In this document: piece by piece, positions 36,553-42,679 of the stretch
Position numbering within the stretch: position 1 is the stretch's first letter
Layout: every line of letters begins with the position of its first letter
Assembly (NCBI RefSeq): GCF_000160535.1
Contig: NZ_GG704782.1
Span: 6,078-48,756 of the forward strand
Direction of reading: 5' to 3'
Source of the DNA: Hallella bergensis DSM 17361
Lineage (GTDB): Bacteria; Bacteroidota; Bacteroidia; Bacteroidales; Bacteroidaceae
DNA length: 42,679 nt
The notes under the pieces: generated by a model
Database searches by the model: none
What the model was told of the DNA's origin: nothing
What the model saw: the letters and a program-made list of their open reading frames with translations, nothing else
Program-made: the position numbers and the translations under genes

Positions 36553-36609
36553 AACCAACAATCCACCGATGTACCCTTGAAGGCAAGGTATATCGGTGGA
36601 TTGTTGGTT
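36553..36609. terminator. Bidirectional terminator between convergent genes
   Basis: An 18-bp perfect stem, arms 36553-36570 and 36592-36609, extended inside by TACC/GGTA and CTT/AAG pairing. It separates the TlpA-like gene (plus) from the small membrane-protein gene (minus). There is no strong T-run on either side, so efficiency rests on the stem. Confidence 0.75.
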
Positions 36610-36614
36610 CTATA

Positions 36615-36911
36615 TCATTTTGAATCGTTGTTTTCAGGCACGTATGCGTCGGGCCTGTGGCCTTCCTGTTGCTTGGCAACAGCTTTTCTCACCCATTTCA
36701 CAAACAAAAAAACTGCTGCGAGATAGTTCACCAGAAGCACCACCCCCAGTTTATCGACTAAGCTTATGGCGTATGTTCTGATTTGCAAGGCCGAATCGTC
36801 GGCACACTTGTAAATTCGCAACCCGAAGCCTGCGAAGTCCCATAGCGCATAATCAGCCAGCCCCAAGGCTGCCAAAAGAATCACTCCCACTATTATTTTC
36901 CATCGTTTCAT
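36615..36911 (-). CDS. Small two-helix membrane protein of unknown function
   Basis: A 98-residue protein with two hydrophobic segments (about 5-24 and 52-72) separated by a loop with one cysteine. The C-terminus is charged and hydrophilic (KAVAKQQEGHRPDAYVPEN). The N-terminal segment could be an uncleaved signal anchor. I recognise no family. It ends 5 bp from the bidirectional terminator and is preceded by the PfkB kinase gene on the same strand at a distance of 93 bp. Confidence 0.65.
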   Translation of the reverse strand: MKRWKIIVGVILLAALGLADYALWDFAGFGLRIYKCADDSALQIRTYAISLVDKLGVVLLVNYLAAVFLFVKWVRKAVAKQQEGHRPDAYVPENNDSK

Positions 36912-37004
36912 AAGCTTCCAATCATTGGTTTTCGTTCAGGTTTGATGGTTGTAGCGACCGCTTGCCCTTGGGGTTCGCGTCAGGCCTTCTTGTTTGTTAC
37001 GTTA

Positions 37005-37937
37005 TCACCCCAACCGCTTGCTCTCGCCAAACTCCTTGGATACATAGTTGAGAAGGCTCTTGCAGCAGTTAGCCGAAAATTCCTGACCACACGCAATAAG
37101 ACTATCCCACTCCTCCTCAGTCAGCCCGCGCTCTATCCGGTCGCGCGTAATGCCGTATTTCAGTAGGCCATAGATAAACCCGGCATTGAAATTATCGCCA
37201 GCACCTATGTTGCTCACGGTTTCCGACGGCTCCACCGCATAACTCTTCTTCAGACCGTTCTCTGCCCTGAGTTCCACCGGCCGGCTGCCCTGTGTATAGA
37301 TAAACCGCTTGCAGTAAAACGACACCTCCGAGTTGTACACCCTGTCACAGTCGTTCAGTTTATACAGCACCTCAAAGTCTTCGTGGCTTCCTCTCACGAT
37401 GTCGGCGTACTCTAAGTTCTCCAACAAATTGGGTGTGACCTTCATCACTTCATGCCGATGAGAAGGCCTGAAGTTGACGTCGTAGTAGATAATCGCACCA
37501 TGTTTGCGGGCATCCTCCAGTAGCGCCACCATCTGTGGACGTATCACGGGGTTGATGGCATAAAAGGAGCCAAATACAACAATATCGTCTCGTTGTATCT
37601 CAGGATACACAAACTCAAGTCTGTCGTTGGGATGATTCTTGTAAAATATGTATTCCGCATCGTTGTTCTCATTGAGAAAGGCCAACGAGATGGGCGTTTT
37701 GGAATCCGGAAAAACATTCACATGGTCGGCATTGATGCCGTTCTCCCTGAGAAAGGCAATGACTCGCTGCCCCACTCGGTCGTTACCTGTCTCGCTGATA
37801 AATGTACCGGGGATGCCAGCCCTGCCCAGCGAGATCATGGCATTGAATGATGATCCACCGGGATAGGCACCAATGGGCTGCCCATCTTTGAAGATGATGT
37901 CGAAAACAGTTTCGCCGATTCCGATTACCTTTCGCAT
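37005..37937 (-). CDS. PfkB family sugar kinase (fructokinase-like)
   Basis: A 310-residue cytoplasmic ribokinase-fold kinase. The N-terminal glycine pair typical of sugar binding is in GGSSFNAMISLGRAG, and the C-terminal signature is NIGAGDNFNAGF with catalytic D248. A likely substrate is fructose or another ketose, judging from overall resemblance to fructokinases; this is not decided by visible residues. The ATG at 37937 gives the conserved start (MRKVIGIGETVFDII); an upstream in-frame ATG at 38048 would overlap the divergent promoter region. Its neighbours are a small membrane protein downstream and the M16 peptidase across a 145-bp divergent spacer. Confidence 0.9.
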   Translation of the reverse strand: MRKVIGIGETVFDIIFKDGQPIGAYPGGSSFNAMISLGRAGIPGTFISETGNDRVGQRVIAFLRENGINADHVNVFPDSKTPISLAFLNENNDAEYIFYKNHPNDRLEFVYPEIQRDDIVVFGSFYAINPVIRPQMVALLEDARKHGAIIYYDVNFRPSHRHEVMKVTPNLLENLEYADIVRGSHEDFEVLYKLNDCDRVYNSEVSFYCKRFIYTQGSRPVELRAENGLKKSYAVEPSETVSNIGAGDNFNAGFIYGLLKYGITRDRIERGLTEEEWDSLIACGQEFSANCCKSLLNYVSKEFGESKRLG

Positions 37938-38067
37938 GCTATGGTTCTTTAAGAAGTTAAGGGAGTTTACAGAATGTCGTGGCTTCCTGCCCATACTCTC
38001 CATGCAAACTACAGTTCCCAGTCTGCAAATATCCGAAAAAAAGGGCACAATTCAAAACGAAATTGTC

Positions 38068-38075
38068 TATTTTTG
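38068..38075 (+). promoter_or_regulatory. -7 promoter element of the M16 peptidase
   Basis: TATTTTTG matches TAnnTTTG and ends 7 bp before the ATG at 38083, so the transcript would start within a few bases of the start codon. Confidence 0.6.
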
Positions 38076-38082
38076 CAGTGAA

Positions 38083-39360
38083 ATGAAATATAACACAGTA
38101 ACGCTCGACAATGGTCTCCGCATCATCCACCTACCCTCTTCGTCGCCGGTGGTCTATTGCGGTTATCAGATTCGTGCCGGCTCTCGCGACGAACAGCCCG
38201 GAGAGGAAGGGCTTGCCCACTTCTGCGAGCATGCCACCTTCAAGGGTACCGAGCACCGACGGGCCTGGAACGTACTCAACTGTTTAGAGAGTGTGGGTGG
38301 CGACCTCAACGCCTTCACCACCAAAGAAGACACGACCTATCATGCCGCGGTGCTGAAAGAGCACATCGGACGAGCCATCGACATACTTACCGACATTGTT
38401 TTCCACTCCACTTATCCACAAGCCGAACTGGATAAGGAGGCAGAGGTGGTGTGCGACGAGATACAAAGTTGCAACGACTCGCCCTCCGAACTGATATACG
38501 ACGAGTTCGAAAACCTGATATTCAAGGGCCATCCCCTTGGCCATGCCATACTCGGAACGACCGAAAATGTGAGGACTTTCGATGCCGAAACGGTCAGGCG
38601 GTTCACCCGGACATACTACCGGCCCGATAACGCCATCTTCTTTGTGTATGGCGACGTGCCGTTCAGCAAAGTTGTTAAAAACCTGTGCCGTATCCACAAC
38701 ACAGCGCCTGCCTGCACCGATCCTTCCCAAGCGGCAGATGCCCAAACGCATGCTGACAATATGGGGGTGGCATCGTCCGGCATTTTCAAACCCTTTTCTT
38801 CGGAAGCACATGGTGAAACCATCATCATGAACCGGCAAACTCATCAGACTCACGTGATGCTGGGCAGCCGCGCATACGACATTCACAACAGCAAGCGAAT
38901 GGGACTCTACCTGCTCAACAACATGCTCGGAGGCCCGGGGATGAATGCGCGTCTCAACCTCACGCTGCGCGAACGCCACGGACTGGTCTACACCGTAGAA
39001 AGCACGATGGTGAGCTATGGCGACGCGGGGCTATGGTGCACCTATTTCGGATGTGATCCACACGACCTGAAACGATGCCTTCGACTGGTGCGCAAAGAGC
39101 TCGACAGCCTCATCAGGCTACCCATCACCCCGACGCGACTCCATGCAGCCAAGAAACAACTCAAGGGGCAGATAGGCGTGGCCTGCGACAATAGAGAGAA
39201 CTTTGCCCTCGACTTTGGCAAAAGTTTCTTGCATTATGGATGGGAAAAAGATATCAACGCACTGTACAAGGACATTGACGGAATTACCGCACAAGATATC
39301 CACGAAGTGGCGACAGAAATTTTTGCACCTGAACGAATGACGACGCTCATCTACCAATAA
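38083..39360 (+). CDS. M16 family zinc metallopeptidase
   Basis: A 425-residue peptidase of the pitrilysin/processing-peptidase family. The inverted zinc motif HxxEH is HFCEH at 46-50, with the third ligand region in EAEVVCDEIQ. The C-terminal half-domain (about 215-420) contains the non-catalytic M16 repeat, with MLGSRAYD, NNMLGGPGMNARLNLTLRERHGLVYTVES typical of substrate binding. No signal peptide, so it probably acts in the cytoplasm on short peptides. The ATG at 38083 follows the -7 element directly; longer in-frame starts run back into the pfkB-side spacer. The nitroreductase gene begins 75 bp later. Confidence 0.92.
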   Translation: MKYNTVTLDNGLRIIHLPSSSPVVYCGYQIRAGSRDEQPGEEGLAHFCEHATFKGTEHRRAWNVLNCLESVGGDLNAFTTKEDTTYHAAVLKEHIGRAIDILTDIVFHSTYPQAELDKEAEVVCDEIQSCNDSPSELIYDEFENLIFKGHPLGHAILGTTENVRTFDAETVRRFTRTYYRPDNAIFFVYGDVPFSKVVKNLCRIHNTAPACTDPSQAADAQTHADNMGVASSGIFKPFSSEAHGETIIMNRQTHQTHVMLGSRAYDIHNSKRMGLYLLNNMLGGPGMNARLNLTLRERHGLVYTVESTMVSYGDAGLWCTYFGCDPHDLKRCLRLVRKELDSLIRLPITPTRLHAAKKQLKGQIGVACDNRENFALDFGKSFLHYGWEKDINALYKDIDGITAQDIHEVATEIFAPERMTTLIYQ

Positions 39361-39435
39361 GCATCGCAGCGTGCCGCCAAACGAACCACGCCCAAAGGAC
39401 CGCATCAGTCCGGCGGGCCTCAAACTCCTGTTTTT

Positions 39436-40167
39436 ATGATGACATTAGAAGAAATCTTACAACACCGCAGGGCCATCAGAATCTACGATTCCAGCAAGCC
39501 TCTCGACGACGAAAAGGTGAAAAACTGCATTCGTCTCTCTACCCTCGCGCCCACAAGCTCCAACATGCAGCTGTGGGAGTGTTACCATGTCACCGACCCC
39601 GAAACGCTGAAAAAGCTGGCTCATGCCTGCCTTGACCAAAGCACGGCGCGCACGGCCCAGCAGATGGTAGTCTTCGTCACCAGACAGAGCCGCCACCGCG
39701 CGCATGCCGCGCAAGTGCTCAAGGCCGGTATCAACGACGTTTTAAGGAACAGTCCGAAAGACCGGCAAGAGCATCGCATACGTCTCCAGAAAATGTATTA
39801 CAATTATCTCATGCCCATGCAATACAGTCGTTTTCTGGGCATTAAGGGCTTGCTCAACAAGCTCTTGGTTCAGTGCATCGGACTCTTCCGCCCCATCGTA
39901 CGTCAGGTTTCAGAGGCCGAGGTCAGCACGGTGGTACACAAGAGCTGCGCCCTGGCCGTTCAAACCTTCATGCTGGCCATGAGCGAGCAGGGCTACGACA
40001 CTTGTCCGTTGGAGGGTTACGACAGCCGTTTGGTGAAAAAGGCTCTGCATCTGCCCTACAATTGCGGCATCAACATGCTGATCACCTGCGGCATACGCGT
40101 GCCTGAAGGGGTGCGCGGCGACCGGTTCCGCATTCCCTTCGAAGAGCAGTATCATAAGATTGATTAG
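39436..40167 (+). CDS. Nitroreductase family flavoprotein
   Basis: A 243-residue FMN-dependent oxidoreductase of the NfsB/NfnB superfamily. The N-terminus has the FMN-phosphate motif HRRAIRIYDSSKPL, followed by LAPTSSNMQLWECYHV. A helical insertion (about 110-160) is larger than in small nitroreductases. The C-terminal part carries the ALAVQTFMLAMSEQGYDTCPLEGYD segment used in FMN binding and dimer contact. The physiological substrate is not predictable. Two adjacent ATG codons are possible starts. It follows the M16 gene by 75 bp on the same strand, perhaps as an operon. Confidence 0.88.
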   Translation: MMTLEEILQHRRAIRIYDSSKPLDDEKVKNCIRLSTLAPTSSNMQLWECYHVTDPETLKKLAHACLDQSTARTAQQMVVFVTRQSRHRAHAAQVLKAGINDVLRNSPKDRQEHRIRLQKMYYNYLMPMQYSRFLGIKGLLNKLLVQCIGLFRPIVRQVSEAEVSTVVHKSCALAVQTFMLAMSEQGYDTCPLEGYDSRLVKKALHLPYNCGINMLITCGIRVPEGVRGDRFRIPFEEQYHKID

Positions 40168-40221
40168 ACCATCAGGCTCTCCCTGTCACGTCGTTGACCT
40201 GTTCCTTTTTGATCATTATGT

Positions 40222-40330
40222 AGCATCGGTAGTGTGTTTCGCTCGATACACACGCGTACTACGGCCGTTAGACACGTGCTTGGCGGCTGCGAGACACCTG
40301 TTTCGCGACCGCCAAGCACTGTCAGCAGAC
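40222..40330. repeat. Intergenic palindromic element, copy B
   Basis: The outer arms GTGCTTGGCGG (40276-40286) and CCGCCAAGCAC (40309-40319) are perfectly complementary over 11 bp, with partial pairing inside (TGCGAGACA with TGTTTCGCG). A second pairing lies to the left: GTAGTGTGT (40229-40237) with ACACAC (40248-40253) and ACTAC (40258-40262). The left part aligns with copy A at 15727 (about 20 of 30 positions) but the arm sequences differ. It sits between convergent genes, as copy A does. Confidence 0.6.
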
Positions 40331-40348
40331 TTCCGAAGCGGTGTGATA

Positions 40349-40987
40349 TCAAAGGTATAACACCGCCTCGTTGCCCATATTGAACAACAAGTCGAGAATA
40401 GACAGGTTGGCTTGAAAACCATGTTTCTGCTCGTAAACCTGATAATAGCGCCGGGGATGGAATTCGGCATCGGGCAGGGAATGTTTTGGGCGAATCGTCT
40501 CGCGGAAATCGGGAATATGGTCTGACGCGGCACCAGATTCCTCGGAAACAATTCCATAATCTGTCGTCGGCAACACCGTAGGCTCTATATCAAGCAGTTC
40601 GCAGACCAGCTTGGTAATATCAAGGTTGAAATCGAACAGATATTCCCACTTTCTCTCAAAAAAAGGTCGGAGGTCGTCGGCATAGAATTCAAAAAACGGA
40701 CTGTCCCCGTATGCCGACAGCAGCGCATTCCAATGGATATGTCGCCAGTTGCCATGGTCGCTTATCCGCACATCTTTCATCTTGCATTTCAACCCATCGT
40801 ATCGCTCAATGGGAATCGAAAGCGCCTGCAAGCCGTTGGCCGTAGCAATAATACAACGGTTACGGTAGGTCTGCTTGGTGAAGTTGTCGTGCTGTTCCAG
40901 TAAGACTCTGTCATAACGGAACAGTTTCTGATACCATTGGACGGGACCGAAATAAGTGGAAGAAAGCAAACAGGAAGTAGAACTCAT
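40349..40987 (-). CDS. WbqC-like family protein
   Basis: A 212-residue cytoplasmic protein of the WbqC family. The N-terminal LSSTYFGPVQWYQKL and the middle KCKMKDVRISDHGNWRHIHWNAL are family hallmarks. WbqC proteins occur near O-antigen or cell-surface gene sets, but their activity is not established. A short stem-loop (40338-40344 with 40360-40366) spans the stop codon. The gene is 10 bp after the signal-peptidase-like gene and surely shares its transcript; this pairing is common in Bacteroidota, where an active lepB usually precedes it. No active lepB is present here. Confidence 0.88.
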   Translation of the reverse strand: MSSTSCLLSSTYFGPVQWYQKLFRYDRVLLEQHDNFTKQTYRNRCIIATANGLQALSIPIERYDGLKCKMKDVRISDHGNWRHIHWNALLSAYGDSPFFEFYADDLRPFFERKWEYLFDFNLDITKLVCELLDIEPTVLPTTDYGIVSEESGAASDHIPDFRETIRPKHSLPDAEFHPRRYYQVYEQKHGFQANLSILDLLFNMGNEAVLYL

Positions 40988-40997
40988 CGTAACAAAA

Positions 40998-41402
40998 TCA
41001 AAAGGGGAGATGAAACAATTTGGTGGCCCGACCTATCATCTGGTGCCGATACACCAGTGCCCATCCGCGGCCCATGCTGACCAAATAGAGCCTGCAATCG
41101 CTGCACTTGCATTTGGAACAGCAAGTCCACGGCACAAGATATAGCCGCGAGCCAATCTTCACCGTGTCGCCCGGCACGGCTTCCACCTTGCCGATGACGT
41201 CGCCTCGCCTGCGAAACACTACCAGTTCTCCTTTTCTCAATTCAACATGCGACAGCCTGTTTACCACGACCCTGTCTCCACGTCTCAGCGTCTGGCTGAT
41301 GTCTGTGGGCACGGTATATACGGTAAACGCATAGGCGCGCACTGCTAAAACTATAACTAAAGCAACGCCAAGTGCTGATAGAGCCTTTATTGCTTGCTTC
41401 AT
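40998..41402 (-). CDS. Degenerate S26 (signal peptidase I-like) protein
   Basis: A 134-residue protein anchored by one N-terminal membrane segment (about 7-27). The S26 core is recognisable: TLRRGDRVVVNRL, then GELVVFRRRGDVIGKVEAVPGDTV. Alignment to the family motif (S-M-x-P-T-L) places aspartate where the catalytic serine should be (VPTDISQTL). The catalytic lysine position before the PGD loop appears to be glycine (IGKVEAVPGD; a lysine is one residue off). A cysteine cluster, CCSKCKCSDC, follows near residues 92-101. So it is probably not an active peptidase. The alignment is by eye; a shift by one would restore the lysine. Coupled to wbqC. Confidence 0.75.
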   Translation of the reverse strand: MKQAIKALSALGVALVIVLAVRAYAFTVYTVPTDISQTLRRGDRVVVNRLSHVELRKGELVVFRRRGDVIGKVEAVPGDTVKIGSRLYLVPWTCCSKCKCSDCRLYLVSMGRGWALVYRHQMIGRATKLFHLPF

Positions 41403-41596
41403 TTCAATTCAAAATTCAAGTCCCCCATTAGTAGAGCCTACGAACTATGATGAGGCTACTCAGGTCCAACTTTCGCAAAGATATACTTTTTCTTGATTAC
41501 ACCCAACTTTTAAGAAAGCTTTTTATACCATGATTTCACATTTCATTATCAATACTTACCCATATAAAATGTTACAAAACCTGTATATTATTCCCT

Positions 41597-42133
41597 TTAA
41601 TAATCAAAAAAGGATGATTTTCCTGTCTTATAACATCTTCCATTGACATACATCTCGAAACCTTCCCTTTTACCTTTGAATCTCATAGAGTTCTTCTGGC
41701 GAAATAGCATGAAATAGTTATCCCCATCATAAAATCCTATGTATGTGTAGACAGAATCTGCTTTTATATGGGAATACATTTCCTTCACTGTTTTTGCATC
41801 TGTTCTTTCGGCGATGTCCAAGCTGTCAACCTCAAACCTGTATTGTTTATCATTTGAGGCAAGTGTTATACTATTGTCCCAGCCAAACTTAATGTTATAT
41901 TGCCTGTGATCAGAAAATATTATATTATGATAGGTTTTACCCTTAGTTAAAAAAAATGTTTGCGTATATAAAGGGATCCTCGCTTCAAATTGTAAAATCG
42001 ACTCATAGAAAGTGGTATCCACATATGTGGTGCCTATCTGACTAATTTTACAAAAAGGTAATTGAATGCTTATTATAATAACAAACAGGAAGGCACCTAT
42101 CAATATTCTTATTTTATGGCCATGTCCTTTCAT
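41597..42133 (-). CDS. Membrane-anchored protein of unknown function
   Basis: A 178-residue protein with one hydrophobic segment (about 9-27) and an extracytoplasmic remainder rich in aromatic and beta-forming residues (QYNIKFGWDNSITLAS; VYTYIGFYDGDNYFMLF). It is more AT-rich than its neighbours. I recognise no family. It stands alone; a -7-like TATCTTTG lies about 95 bp upstream on the same strand. The 194-bp gap to the signal-peptidase-like gene holds nothing I can name. Confidence 0.6.
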   Translation of the reverse strand: MKGHGHKIRILIGAFLFVIIISIQLPFCKISQIGTTYVDTTFYESILQFEARIPLYTQTFFLTKGKTYHNIIFSDHRQYNIKFGWDNSITLASNDKQYRFEVDSLDIAERTDAKTVKEMYSHIKADSVYTYIGFYDGDNYFMLFRQKNSMRFKGKREGFEMYVNGRCYKTGKSSFFDY

Positions 42134-42227
42134 AGTTGAAGTTTATGTTCCTCAGCATTTTGCCATCTATAGAATTTTCACTATCCTTATGGTATAAACG
42201 AAATAAGTAAAACTCTATGTAGCATGG

Positions 42228-42235
42228 CAAAGATA
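42228..42235 (-). promoter_or_regulatory. Candidate -7 element for the AT-rich gene
   Basis: TATCTTTG on the minus strand, about 95 bp before the ATG at 42133. The overlapping 103-codon frame 42114-42425 is therefore judged spurious. Confidence 0.45.
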
Positions 42236-42410
42236 GCAATAAAATATCAAAACTTCGTTTCCTATGGCAGGATTTTTTGTGATGGAACGAATTTAAGATT
42301 TGTATCATGACTTGCCGCCTAATGTCAGCGGCATTAAAGGGATATACACGACTCAAGGGAAGATGTTTGACGCCACTTTTTAAATGATTACGTTTTTTAT
42401 TTGGCATAAA

Positions 42411-42442
42411 TTTGCTTTTTTGCATTAAAAAAATTATATTTG
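42411..42442 (+). promoter_or_regulatory. Promoter of the last gene
   Basis: TTTG (42411-42414), 20 bp, TATATTTG (42435-42442): a full match to both elements, 62 bp before the ATG at 42505. Confidence 0.75.
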
Positions 42443-42504
42443 CATGGTATACAGCAGTATTAAACTATCATTAAATATTAAACCAATCACTAAAATTAAA
42501 AAAT

Positions 42505-42679
42505 ATGAAACCAAACACAGAAAAAAACAACAAGTGTCTTGACAAAGTAGAAGACAAGGTAAAAGACGTTGTCAATGATATTAAGGACAACAAGAATGTG
42601 AAAAAAGCCAAGGACGAGGCAGAGAAAGTAGCCGATGACGTGAAGGAGGCAGCCGAGGATGTAGCCGATGACGTGAAGA
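42505..42679 (+). CDS. Charged helical repeat protein, partial at the window edge
   Basis: The first 58 codons of a gene that runs out of the window. The sequence is almost all lysine, aspartate, glutamate, valine and alanine, with no signal peptide. It repeats a helical pattern: DKVEDKVKDVVNDI, then EAEKVADDVKEAAEDVADDVK. This resembles LEA-type or YtxH/apolipoprotein-like amphipathic helices associated with stress tolerance, which is an inference from composition only. It has a textbook promoter and a 60-base leader. Confidence 0.6.
   Translation, partial: MKPNTEKNNKCLDKVEDKVKDVVNDIKDNKNVKKAKDEAEKVADDVKEAAEDVADDVK

Noticed and set aside
42114..42425. A 103-codon basic minus-strand frame
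   Set aside because: It overlaps the start of the 178-residue gene and contains that gene's candidate promoter; it has no domain or start signal.

Overview
The window looks like a chromosomal segment of a Bacteroidota bacterium, most likely Prevotella in the broad sense. The evidence is the recurring promoter pattern of that phylum (TTTG near -33 and TAnnTTTG near -7), plus its typical gene families: a lipoate ligase-lipoyl synthase fusion, GH127 and GH97 glycosidases, an S46 dipeptidyl-peptidase, a SpmA/SpmB fusion, DUF3109, WbqC and a DUF4369/TlpA protein. I see no rRNA, tRNA, transposase, phage gene or CRISPR array. The genus is inferred, not proven.

Layout. 1-977 has no gene I can support. 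978-2804 is a lipoate ligase/lipoyl synthase fusion, followed by a small AT-rich lipoprotein. 3350-10489 is a carbohydrate block: a GH127 on the minus strand diverges from a GH97-GH127 pair. All three enzymes are exported, and the set suits removal of arabinose or galactose from plant glycans. 10596-15639 holds a SpmA/B-type membrane protein, a heptad-repeat spacer, a flippase and an S46 dipeptidyl-peptidase. 15896-16426 is a LOG-family gene on the minus strand. 16668-22847 is a tight four-gene unit: TonB-dependent receptor, HemN, protoporphyrinogen oxidase and an AmpG/RhtX-like permease. I read it as a candidate porphyrin capture and haem-finishing operon. 23206-25611 is a rhamnogalacturonan lyase (PL11). 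Between these two blocks lies a 93-bp duplicate of the LOG promoter and start codon, capped by its own terminator; it could make a short RNA.

25912-28842 carries gpmI, ung and a DUF3109 gene. 28882-30940 (minus) carries an AraC regulator, a GH78-like non-catalytic exported protein and a 60-residue exported protein. gyrB (minus) and a DEAD-box helicase (plus, TTG start) diverge from a structured 355-bp spacer. A TlpA-like thiol-disulfide protein follows, facing a small membrane protein across an 18-bp-stem terminator. A PfkB sugar kinase diverges from an M16 peptidase-nitroreductase pair. The end holds wbqC with a degenerate signal-peptidase-like gene, an AT-rich gene of unknown function, and the start of a charged helical protein that runs off the window.

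The most unusual items are the receptor-HemN-HemG-permease unit, the duplicated LOG promoter that may yield a small RNA, two related intergenic palindromic elements whose stems differ in sequence but stay paired, and a signal-peptidase-like protein that seems to lack its catalytic pair while carrying a cysteine cluster.
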